Origin: Candidatus Bathyarchaeota archaeon
GTDB taxonomy: Archaea; Thermoproteota; Bathyarchaeia; Bathyarchaeales; DTEX01
DNA length: 35,247 nt
Assembly: GCA_018396655.1 (NCBI GenBank)
Contig: JAGTQF010000011.1
Coordinates: forward strand, 1 to 35,247
Direction: 5' to 3'
Each line of letters opens with the position of its first letter. Position 1 is the stretch's first letter. Positions 8,126 to 15,115 of the stretch are shown here, in pieces. The translations under genes were made by a program, and so were the position numbers. Under the pieces are notes generated by a model that searched no databases, was not told where the DNA came from, and saw nothing but the letters and a program-made list of their open reading frames with translations.

Positions 8126-8410
8126 ATGTTCAGTTTTTCGAAGCATGCCAGTGAGAAAATGAAGGAACGGGGAATAGGGATAGAGGATTTAAGGAGGGTT
8201 TTTGAGAACCCCATATTTAGATTCTATGATGTGTCATCGAGAGCCGAAGTTACAATAGGCGAAAGCATCCTTTATGACCTTAAAATCTTTCTTGTGGTAA
8301 TCTTTAGAAGAAAGGACGATTGTTTACATATTATTACGATTTACCCAATAAGAAATGTTAGGGAAGAAGTAGAGAGAAAAGTTAAATCGGGAAGGTGGAT
8401 TCAAATATAG
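8126..8410 (+). CDS. DUF4258 domain protein, toxin-like
   Basis: 94 residues. The opening FSKHASEKMKERGIGIEDLRRVFENP is the hallmark of DUF4258, a small family often found beside putative antitoxins and thought to be related to RelE/BrnT-like toxins. The rest is a short beta-rich domain (VVIFRRKDDCLHIITIYP). The next gene, a DUF2283 protein, starts 12 bp after this stop from its SD-supported TTG. This DUF4258-DUF2283 pairing recurs in prokaryotes. A toxin or RNase role is inference; no catalytic residue is established. The best SD-like sequence (GGAGCG at 8107-8112) is rather far from the ATG, so the start is slightly uncertain. The pair lies between two perfect 38-bp repeats. Confidence 0.8.
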   Translation: MFSFSKHASEKMKERGIGIEDLRRVFENPIFRFYDVSSRAEVTIGESILYDLKIFLVVIFRRKDDCLHIITIYPIRNVREEVERKVKSGRWIQI

Positions 8411-8422
8411 GTGGGAGGAAAA

Positions 8423-8623
8423 TTGAGAGTAAATTACGATGCTGAGGAAGACATCCTCTACATAGTTATCAGGGAGGAACCAATAGTCGATAGCAAAGAG
8501 ATAGACGAAGACATCAGAGTGGAATACAATCTTGAAGGCGAAATAGCGGGAATAGAGATAATGAACGCAAGAAATATAGCCAGAATAATGGCCAAGGAAA
8601 TAGCAGCAATAATAAACAAATAA
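8423..8623 (+). CDS. DUF2283 family small protein, possible antitoxin partner
   Basis: 66 residues from a TTG at 8423. The ORF track begins with GTG at 8411, but GGGAGG at 8413-8418 lies inside that extension and fits as the SD for TTG, giving MRVNYDAEEDILYIVI. That is the normal DUF2283 opening (a YD..D.LYI pattern), and the family continues with VEYNLEGEIAGIEIMNA. The protein is small, acidic in its middle part, and directly downstream of the DUF4258 gene, consistent with co-expression. An antitoxin role is inferred from neighbourhood only. Confidence 0.8.
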   Translation: MRVNYDAEEDILYIVIREEPIVDSKEIDEDIRVEYNLEGEIAGIEIMNARNIARIMAKEIAAIINK

Positions 8624-8669
8624 TGATAAAATATAGAAATAAGCAACAAAAACGTTAACGTGGAAGTGA

Positions 8670-8707
8670 GAGAGGGGAGGGAGCTAATCGAAAAGATAGG
8701 GAGGTAT
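8670..8707 (+). repeat. 38-bp direct repeat, copy 2
   Basis: Perfect second copy of 8038-8075, 632 bp downstream. It lies in the DUF2283 frame after three closely spaced stops (TAA TGA TAA) and reads VREGRELIEKIGRYR then stop. Similarity ends sharply on both sides. Confidence 0.92.
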
Positions 8708-8752
8708 CGATAGAAAACTTTAAAAGTAAATTTGGCTTTTCTCCCATTTCTT

Positions 8753-9853
8753 CTAAATCTTAATTACTCTTGGTATTTTCCCGGCTCTTAGCGCGTGGTC
8801 TGCTATCACGAATGCTAGGCATGCTTCGACCACTGGGACGGCTCTTGGGACTATGCATGGGTCATGCCTTCCAGCAACTTGAATCTCCTCCTCACTCATC
8901 GTTTCTAGGTTTACTGTCCTCTGCCTCCTCGATATTGATGGTGTCGGCTTGAAGGCAACCTTAACTTTTATCGGCATCCCGTTAGATATCCCGCCTATTA
9001 TCCCACCGGCATTATTCGTCAGCGTAATGACCTTTCCATTCCTAACAGCATATTGGTCGTTTGCCTCGGAGCCCCTCATAGACGCCATTTTAAAGCCTGC
9101 GCCAAACTCGACGCCTTTAACGGCTGGTATATTAAACAGCATCTTCGCTATGTCCGCATCTAGCGAGTCAAATATGGGTTCACCCAGCCCGGCTGGAACA
9201 TTAAGCGCAATACCCTCAACGACGCCGCCTACGCTGTCACCCTCCCTAGCTGCGCTCAAAACCTCCTCAACCATCCTTTCAGCTAGCTCGGGGACAGCGC
9301 ACCTAACGGGGTTCGCATAAACGTTCCTCCTGACATCATCATATGAAACCTCACCCTCAACCCTTACTCGCCCAACCTGCACCGTGTGGGCTAGGACCTC
9401 AACCCCAATGAGACTTAGGAGCTTCTTAGCGACCGCTCCAGCCATAATATAAGCGGCGGTTATCCTCCCAGAGAACCTACCACCCCCGCGCGGATCATTG
9501 TATCCGCCATATTTGATTCTAGCCGTGTAATCTGCGTGCCCGGGTCTAGGCTTAAACATGACGCTTTCATAGGGGCTTGAGTCAACATCCCTATTCCTAA
9601 CGATCATGCATATCGGCGCGCCGGTTGTATAGCCCCTATAGACACCAGATATTATTTCAACCTTGTCCTCCTCCCTCCTAGATGTGCTTATGTCGCTGAA
9701 CCCTGGGCGCCTCTTATCAAGCTCGGTCTGAACATCCGATTCGCTTAGGGGTAGGCCGGCTGGGCATCCATCTAAAACTACGCCTATGCAGGCTCCGTGG
9801 CTCTCCCCAAAGCATGTGAGGACGAGAGATTTACCGATGGAGTTACCGTTCAA
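8753..9853 (-). CDS. aroC: Chorismate synthase
   Basis: 366 residues. Converts 5-enolpyruvylshikimate-3-phosphate to chorismate using reduced FMN, the seventh step of the shikimate pathway. Signatures seen: FGESHGACIGVVLDGCPAGL at the N-terminus, DKRRPGFSDISTSRREEDKVEIISG, the region RPGHADYTARIKYGGYNDPRGGGRFSGR, and the C-terminal GRHDPCIVPRAVPVVEA. Length is typical. Last gene of the aro operon; its start overlaps the end of aroA by 11 bp, consistent with translational coupling. Confidence 0.97.
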   Translation of the reverse strand: MNGNSIGKSLVLTCFGESHGACIGVVLDGCPAGLPLSESDVQTELDKRRPGFSDISTSRREEDKVEIISGVYRGYTTGAPICMIVRNRDVDSSPYESVMFKPRPGHADYTARIKYGGYNDPRGGGRFSGRITAAYIMAGAVAKKLLSLIGVEVLAHTVQVGRVRVEGEVSYDDVRRNVYANPVRCAVPELAERMVEEVLSAAREGDSVGGVVEGIALNVPAGLGEPIFDSLDADIAKMLFNIPAVKGVEFGAGFKMASMRGSEANDQYAVRNGKVITLTNNAGGIIGGISNGMPIKVKVAFKPTPSISRRQRTVNLETMSEEEIQVAGRHDPCIVPRAVPVVEACLAFVIADHALRAGKIPRVIKI

Positions 9854-11147
9854 TGATTTCTACTCCCAGCAGACGCATATCTCTAATAAAATCTGGGTAG
9901 GATTTATTTATGCATTCGGCATCATGTATGACTGTTTCCCCCTTAGCAGCCAGAGCCGCAACAGCACAAGCCATGGCTATGCGATGGTCCCCATGAGGAT
10001 CTATCTCGGCGCCTCTCAATTCCCTTACACCGTAAATAATTATCTTGTCGTCTAAAACCTTTATCTTGGCTTTCATTTTTGAAAGCTCGGTTAGCAGGGC
10101 TTTAACTCTATCAGACTCCTTAAATCTAAGCCTCCCAACACCGCTAATAACAGACTTGCCTTCAGCCATGCATGCTAACACCGCGCATACTGGGACAAGG
10201 TCTGGATTATCCCTCATATCAACATCAAGCGGCTTCAGCGGTCCATCCGCACCCATAACCTCAATAAAATCTTCACCAACCCGCACATGTACTCCAAAAT
10301 CATGAAGAAGCCTAACTATAATACGGTCTCCCTGAAGGCTCCTCCTGGGAAGATTCTCTATTCTTACACGCGAGCTAGTTATGGCTGCTGCAGCCATTAG
10401 GAATGCGGCCGAAGAATAATCCCCCTCAATATAATAGTTGTGCAACCTATACATCTGCCCGCATGGTATATGAAAGACCCTTCCATCGCCGGTGACTTCA
10501 ACCTTTATCCCATGCCTATTAAGCACATCCAACGTTACATCAATATAGGGCCTGGACTCTAAGGGGGTCGTGAGAACTATATCCGTATCATTCTCAGCCA
10601 TAGGTGTGGCGAAGAGCAAGCCCGAAATAAACTGTGAGCTCACATCCCCCCTAATACTGGCCCTCCCACCCCTTATCCCACCGCCAAAAACAACTATGGG
10701 TGGGCATCCATCCATCCTAGTCGAATAACATTTTACACCCAACTGGCTTAAGGCATCTAGGAGTGGGCCCATAGGTCTCCTCCTAAGGCTCCTCCCACCA
10801 GTCAAAACTGATATTCCATCGGCCAGAGCGCAGACTGGCGTAATAAATCTAATTGTCGAACCAGACTCTTTGCAGTCGATTATATCTTCTGGGGTTTTAG
10901 GCCTAGAAATCCCCAAAACCCTGAGTGCTCCACCACTTTCCTCACTTATCTCAGCTCCAAGCATACGGCAAGCATTAATTGTTGCCAGAGTATCATCACA
11001 TATAAGTGGGTTATGTATTGTGGAGGTGCCCTCAGAGAGCGCGGAGGCTATGATAGCCCTATGTGTATAAGCCTTTGAGGGCGGTGCCCTAACTAAACCC
11101 CTTAAACAAACCCCGCCTTTAACAATTAGGTCCGTCAACTCTTCCAC
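9843..11147 (-). CDS. aroA: 3-phosphoshikimate 1-carboxyvinyltransferase (EPSP synthase)
   Basis: 434 residues. Joins phosphoenolpyruvate to shikimate-3-phosphate, the sixth pathway step. Recognisable parts are the N-terminal substrate loop PPSKAYTHRAIIASAL, the PEP-site stretch CKESGSTIRFITPVCAL, DVSSQFISGLLFATP, GDYSSAAFLMAAAAI, RFKESDRVKALLTEL and DPHGDHRIAMACAVAA. The PEP-site ESGSTIRF corresponds to the ESGTS.R form of other archaeal enzymes. It lies 3 bp after the shikimate kinase gene and overlaps aroC by 11 bp. Confidence 0.97.
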   Translation of the reverse strand: MEELTDLIVKGGVCLRGLVRAPPSKAYTHRAIIASALSEGTSTIHNPLICDDTLATINACRMLGAEISEESGGALRVLGISRPKTPEDIIDCKESGSTIRFITPVCALADGISVLTGGRSLRRRPMGPLLDALSQLGVKCYSTRMDGCPPIVVFGGGIRGGRASIRGDVSSQFISGLLFATPMAENDTDIVLTTPLESRPYIDVTLDVLNRHGIKVEVTGDGRVFHIPCGQMYRLHNYYIEGDYSSAAFLMAAAAITSSRVRIENLPRRSLQGDRIIVRLLHDFGVHVRVGEDFIEVMGADGPLKPLDVDMRDNPDLVPVCAVLACMAEGKSVISGVGRLRFKESDRVKALLTELSKMKAKIKVLDDKIIIYGVRELRGAEIDPHGDHRIAMACAVAALAAKGETVIHDAECINKSYPDFIRDMRLLGVEIIER

Positions 11148-11150
11148 CAG

Positions 11151-12014
11151 CTAAATTATCTTAGCCTTTTCACGGTTTATAGAGGTCTCGATTATCTCGC
11201 CGCCATACCTTTCTATCGCCCCTCGAATATCGCTCACTCTATCCTTTGGAGCAACAACAGCGACAGCGGGTCCCTTACCGGAGAGCCCAGCAGCTATAGC
11301 ACCGTTGGCCAGAGCATCTATTACTATATTAGGGTTATAGCCCAAAACCGCTGAGTATAATATTCCGTTGATTGTCATAGCACGCCAATAATCGCCGAGA
11401 AGAGCCATCCTATGTATAGCCTTAACTTCATCGGCTATTACCCTCATCCTCCTAACATCAGACTTTGCTGTATAAGACTTCTCTCTGGGAACGTGAACCA
11501 AAATGACATAATCCTCTTCGGGCTGAAAGCACTTAAGAATCCTCCGCCCAAGATTATCCGTCACTACTATATTCCCAAAGTATGAGGCGCATGCGTCATC
11601 AAATGCTCCAGTAACGGTTACGCCAGCCTCAATAGACGCATCAACACCAATATTAACCACCGTTAAATCATCGGCATTTTCATTCAACGCTGATACGGTA
11701 GCCAGCGCGATGGCATTAGCCGCAGCACTACTACTCTTCAATCCTCTAGCAATCGGAATATTAGATTTAGTCTCAACATACGCGCCATACTCACCCTCAA
11801 GATTAAAGTGCCTTAAAACCCTCCTAACAACCATCTCAATCAATATTGTGCTTTCAGAGGGGTCTGAAAGTATCTTGCCCTCAATTCTTCCAGGCTCATT
11901 TGTCAGCCTAACAGTAGCCTCGGTTCTGAGGCTCACGCCTAACGCCGCCCCTAAACCACATGATATAGCATTAACTATTGTGACAGCGCCATAAGCTACA
12001 GCCTTACCAATCAT
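11151..12014 (-). CDS. aroK: Shikimate kinase, archaeal GHMP-kinase type
   Basis: 287 residues, belonging to the GHMP superfamily rather than the bacterial NMP-kinase-like AroK. The ATP-binding motif is GLKSSSAAANAIALA (about 91-105), preceded by SNIPIARG, and the glycine-rich third motif AAGLSGKGPAVAVVA is near 240-255. It phosphorylates shikimate at the 3-hydroxyl, the fifth step. Position between aroE (11-bp overlap) and aroA (3-bp gap) makes the substrate assignment secure despite the wide range of GHMP kinases. This non-orthologous kinase is one of the clearest archaeal markers in the window. Confidence 0.95.
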   Translation of the reverse strand: MIGKAVAYGAVTIVNAISCGLGAALGVSLRTEATVRLTNEPGRIEGKILSDPSESTILIEMVVRRVLRHFNLEGEYGAYVETKSNIPIARGLKSSSAAANAIALATVSALNENADDLTVVNIGVDASIEAGVTVTGAFDDACASYFGNIVVTDNLGRRILKCFQPEEDYVILVHVPREKSYTAKSDVRRMRVIADEVKAIHRMALLGDYWRAMTINGILYSAVLGYNPNIVIDALANGAIAAGLSGKGPAVAVVAPKDRVSDIRGAIERYGGEIIETSINREKAKII

Positions 12015-12903
12015 CCTTCATCCCTCTATTGTACCCCTCAGCCTCACGCATCTTTTTTAACGCAGCTTCCTTCATAACCTCTACCGGCGCCCTCATACCA
12101 GTCCATATCTCAAATGATGCTGCTCCCTGATGTATCAACATTGAGAGGCCATCAATAGTCTTTGCACCAGCAATCCTCGCCTCCCTAATAAGCCTAGTTT
12201 CAAGTGGCTCATAAATTATGTCAAAAACCGTGAGATTACTATGTAAAAAATCACATCTGACGGGGGTTTCAGAGTCATTGGGCTTCATCCCGATAGAAGT
12301 CGCATTGATAAGTATATCAGCATCCTTAAGCTCCCTCTCAAGATTCCGGTCGGCCAGCTCTCCAGCCTTAACATTAACCAAATCGCCAAGAGCATCACGT
12401 ATGTTGCGTGCCAAATCCACAGCTCTCTCCACAGTCCTATTCAATATGATAAGCTCACGTGCATATTCAGCCAGCGTGAAAGATATGGCCCTAGAAGCAC
12501 CGCCAGCTCCAAGTATGACAATCTTCTTGCCAGAGGGGTCGACTCCGGCATATCTCAGAGCATTTAAAGCCCCAACTCCATCAGTCGTATAGCCTACAAG
12601 TCTTTCATCCCTATTAAGAACGGTGTTTACTGAGCCAATTCTTCTCGCACTCTCGTCCAAAATGTCAAGATACTTAATTATGCTGATTTTATGCGGCATT
12701 GTAATATTTAGTCCATAAATGCCAAGCCCCCTAACACCCAGAATCGCCTTCTCTAGATTTTCAGCGCTGACATTAAATGCCACATAAACATAATCTAAGC
12801 CCAGATGCTCGAATGCCGCATTCTGTATTGTTGGGCTGAGCGAATGCCAAACAGGGTCTCCTATTAAAGCGCAAACCCTAGTCCTACCAGATATACCTAT
12901 CAT
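12004..12903 (-). CDS. aroE: Shikimate dehydrogenase
   Basis: 299 residues. Reduces 3-dehydroshikimate to shikimate with NADPH, the fourth step. Substrate-domain motifs: GDPVWHSLSPTIQNAAFEHLGLDYVY and GLNITMPHKISIIKYLD (catalytic lysine in PHK). The Rossmann motif VILGAGGASRAISFTLAEY lies near 129-147, followed by ILNRTVERA, with arginine placed for NADP recognition. C-terminal GLSMLIHQGAASFEIWTG is conserved. The start codon overlaps the aroD stop by 4 bp (ATGA type), and its own end overlaps aroK by 11 bp. Confidence 0.97.
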   Translation of the reverse strand: MIGISGRTRVCALIGDPVWHSLSPTIQNAAFEHLGLDYVYVAFNVSAENLEKAILGVRGLGIYGLNITMPHKISIIKYLDILDESARRIGSVNTVLNRDERLVGYTTDGVGALNALRYAGVDPSGKKIVILGAGGASRAISFTLAEYARELIILNRTVERAVDLARNIRDALGDLVNVKAGELADRNLERELKDADILINATSIGMKPNDSETPVRCDFLHSNLTVFDIIYEPLETRLIREARIAGAKTIDGLSMLIHQGAASFEIWTGMRAPVEVMKEAALKKMREAEGYNRGMKDDW

Positions 12904-13610
12904 TCAACACCAAGCCTCCCATAAATCTCCCTCAAATCCTCTATGGTTAATTGACCTGACGCAGTTTCAAATCCCACGCCAAGAGATGCGTAAGTAAACG
13001 ATGCGCCAAAAATGGGTGATAAAACTCTAGAAAGCAAACCATATCTCCCCATCGCGAAGCAAATCACATCATATTTTTGGCTAACCTCATACGTGAGAAT
13101 TAGGCATTTAATACTATCATCGAGGCCATTTGCCATAGTAACAACTTTACATATATCCGCCCCAGCTTCAACCTCAGCCCTAACAATCCGCTCAAGCTCA
13201 GAGAGACTTGGCGTTGAATTAAAATCGTGGAAAGAGATTATGACTCTCGCCCCATAAGTCTTAACAGCGCCAACAACATCCCTTAACCCCTCCGTAACTA
13301 ATTCAAAATCAACGTATGTGAATCCAGCCTCTGCAGCTTTAAGGAGAACGTTAATCCTTTGCTCCTCACTTAGATTCCACATGCCGCCTTGTCCAGCGTG
13401 CCTATTAGTTGCTATAAGCGGAACAGACGTATATTTAACGAAATCTTTCAACCTATCTAGGGCATCCAGCAGTTCAGAACCCATATAATCTAAGCGCAAC
13501 TCAATTATATCTGCACCGCTCTCCTCAGCTCTCCGAATCATAGCGAAGGCTTCTCGAAGGCTTCTGGCTGGTATCGGCACACAAACCCTAATTTTCCTCA
13601 CATCCACCAC
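12900..13610 (-). CDS. aroD: 3-dehydroquinate dehydratase, type I
   Basis: 236 residues, starting at GTG (13610; further GTGs at 13607 and 13601 are possible). Removes water from 3-dehydroquinate through a lysine Schiff base, the third step. The type I fold is shown by ADIIELRLDYM near the N-terminus, ARVIISFHDFNSTPS with the catalytic histidine region, DICKVVTMANGLDDS with the Schiff-base lysine, and the C-terminal FGASFTYASLG. First gene of the aro operon, with a plausible TATA box about 50 bp upstream. The two earlier steps are not encoded nearby. Confidence 0.96.
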   Translation of the reverse strand: MVDVRKIRVCVPIPARSLREAFAMIRRAEESGADIIELRLDYMGSELLDALDRLKDFVKYTSVPLIATNRHAGQGGMWNLSEEQRINVLLKAAEAGFTYVDFELVTEGLRDVVGAVKTYGARVIISFHDFNSTPSLSELERIVRAEVEAGADICKVVTMANGLDDSIKCLILTYEVSQKYDVICFAMGRYGLLSRVLSPIFGASFTYASLGVGFETASGQLTIEDLREIYGRLGVE

Positions 13611-13659
13611 TCTAACAATTAAGAGCTTAAAGATAACAGAAAATTCTCTCTACTTGCAA

Positions 13660-13670
13660 ACTTATAAGCA
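13660..13670 (-). promoter_or_regulatory. Probable TATA box of the aro operon
   Basis: The minus-strand reading GCTTATAAG lies 50-60 bp before the aroD start and would give a leader of roughly 30 nt. It sits in a 164-bp A+T-rich gap that otherwise shows no gene, repeat or RNA structure. Confidence 0.45.
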
Positions 13671-13774
13671 TTCAAGTAACCAATTCTCTCAAAAGGCACC
13701 AGCAACAATTAGAAGCGTAAAAGGAGAATTCTCACGCTAAACATGGGTTATGTTATTCGCTCGTTTTTATTGAG

Positions 13775-14764
13775 CTACTCTACTTTTCCAGCGAATAGCC
13801 TCATATACTCTTTAACCTTCTCCTTAACTCTGTCACGTGCTGCGCTACCGAACTTACGGAAGTCCTTTTCGCTTGGATTAGCCCTCCAAGCCTCTATAAA
13901 GCCATCTATGAATGCTATTGAAAGTGCTGTTGCAACATTGACCTTCGTTACACCACCAGTTTTAATGGCGTCGAGCAGAGTTCCTTCACCCTTAAGGAGC
14001 TTTATACCCTTCCTCTCGGCATCCTTAGGTGTCATCAATATTCCTGAGGAGCCGTGTGAAACCAGAGGTATACGCATCCTTTCTTGTATGGCGATTAGAC
14101 GGTCAAGCCTTATAGGCCATATATCATCCCATATACCGTGTATTGAGCCGAAGGCGGCCGCTAGAAAATCACACCCAGTCTTCTTAACAAAGTATTCAAC
14201 ATCCTCAGGCTTAGCCATAAGCTCCTCAACAGACTTTCCAGCTCTCTCACGAATAATTCTTACAGCCTCAGCCGCTGGGAGAGACCTTAAATATGCAATC
14301 TCAGATTGCGAGAAATAATCCTCAATCCTAGGAATCTTACCTAATTCAGCCTCAACCGGAACCCCTCTAGAATGGCACATCTCAACAACCTGCCGCGTTA
14401 AGCGAATATTCTCCTCAAAGGGAAGGGATGAGCCATCAAAGAGGACGGCTGTAAAACCAGCCTCAAGAGCCTTCTTCACTTGGTCAATTTCTGTTGCATG
14501 GTCAAGGTTTAATGCTACCCGAATGTCGGTTTCAGAGGCTGCTATCTTAACCATTCCAGCAGCCATCGACCAGCCAGCATATTTTGCCGCTCCAGGGCTG
14601 ACTTGAATTATTAGGTCTACGGGCTCGCCTAGCTCCTTACTTACCTCCTCAGCAGCCCATATAAACGCCTGAACCATCTCCATGTTATTGGCGTTGAATG
14701 CGCCTACAGCTCTCCCCTCCTCTAAGGCTGGTAGGAGTAAATCCTTCTCGTTGACAAGCGGCAT
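13775..14764 (-). CDS. Class II fructose-bisphosphate aldolase family protein
   Basis: The ORF track starts at GTG 14776. I prefer the ATG at 14764 (MPLVNEKDLL), because GGGGTGA lies 8 nt before it, giving 329 residues. Class II zinc aldolase features (ORF-track numbering): catalytic D92 and zinc ligand H93 in ALNLDHATEIDQ, FDGSSLPFEENI, VEAELGKI at 141-148, zinc ligands H213 (FGSIHGIW) and H241 (VSHGSSGI), and the phosphate-binding end KVNVATALSIAF. All metal ligands are present, so it is probably active. The NVAT end resembles GatY/KbaY/FbaA members; substrate could be fructose-1,6-bisphosphate or another ketose phosphate. Archaea usually make this bond with unrelated enzymes. A TATA-like GTATAAATCT at 14811-14820 suggests its own promoter. 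Confidence 0.88.
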   Translation of the reverse strand: MPLVNEKDLLLPALEEGRAVGAFNANNMEMVQAFIWAAEEVSKELGEPVDLIIQVSPGAAKYAGWSMAAGMVKIAASETDIRVALNLDHATEIDQVKKALEAGFTAVLFDGSSLPFEENIRLTRQVVEMCHSRGVPVEAELGKIPRIEDYFSQSEIAYLRSLPAAEAVRIIRERAGKSVEELMAKPEDVEYFVKKTGCDFLAAAFGSIHGIWDDIWPIRLDRLIAIQERMRIPLVSHGSSGILMTPKDAERKGIKLLKGEGTLLDAIKTGGVTKVNVATALSIAFIDGFIEAWRANPSEKDFRKFGSAARDRVKEKVKEYMRLFAGKVE

Positions 14765-14810
14765 GTTGCGCATCACCCCAAAGTTTTATCAATGTATGGA
14801 GGCAAAAGAC

Positions 14811-14820
14811 GTATAAATCT
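14811..14820 (-). promoter_or_regulatory. Probable TATA box of the aldolase gene
   Basis: The minus-strand reading AGATTTATAC lies just after the MoaD-like stop codon. It would start transcription near 14790, so the aldolase may be made separately from the upstream oxidoreductase genes. Confidence 0.4.
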
Positions 14821-14824
14821 TTTC

Positions 14825-15106
14825 CTATTGCGAGCCCCCCTCTATTAGGGGTACTATGGCAACTCTATCCCCTTCAGAAAGCTTAGCCTCAAGCCCTCCT
14901 AAAAACTCCACGTTCTGTCCATTGAGAAATATTGATGTTTCCGGCTTCAATATTGACTCTAATGTTTTATCGCCATACTGCATTACCGCTTTTCTCAGCA
15001 AGCATCTGACGGTTGCCTCACTCTCATGCAATTCGATGGCAATCTCCTTCTTACCAATCTCCTTTTTCAATCTCTCATCTAGCAGTATCAGCGTAACCTT
15101 AATCAT
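14825..15106 (-). CDS. MoaD/ThiS-like ubiquitin-fold sulfur carrier protein
   Basis: 93 residues with the beta-grasp pattern of MoaD/ThiS/archaeal SAMP proteins: an N-terminal beta strand (MIKVTLILLDERLKK), a central SIFLNGQNVEFLGGLEAKLSEGDRVAIVPLIEGG region, and the Gly-Gly tail. The two glycines are at 90-91 but are followed by Ser-Gln, so the tail would need trimming before activation, or the carrier works without adenylation. It lies 9 bp after the aldehyde:ferredoxin oxidoreductase gene on the same strand. MoaD-like genes are common beside this enzyme, where they probably supply dithiolene sulfur for tungstopterin. Another possible client is the TtuA/Ncs6-type thiolase at 1681. Confidence 0.85.
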   Translation of the reverse strand: MIKVTLILLDERLKKEIGKKEIAIELHESEATVRCLLRKAVMQYGDKTLESILKPETSIFLNGQNVEFLGGLEAKLSEGDRVAIVPLIEGGSQ

Positions 15107-15115
15107 CCCAGACCC

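Noticed and set aside
8038-8707. CRISPR or classical IS element suggested by repeated sequence
   Set aside because: Only two direct copies 632 bp apart, no regular spacers, no transposase and no terminal inverted repeats.
8660-8713. Tiny GTG-started peptide ending GRELIEKIGRYR
   Set aside because: Under 20 codons, no SD at a suitable distance, and it lies within repeat copy 2.
13611-13774. Possible RNA gene in the gap before the aro operon
   Set aside because: A+T-rich with no stable pairing or tRNA-like pattern; only a TATA-like box was seen.
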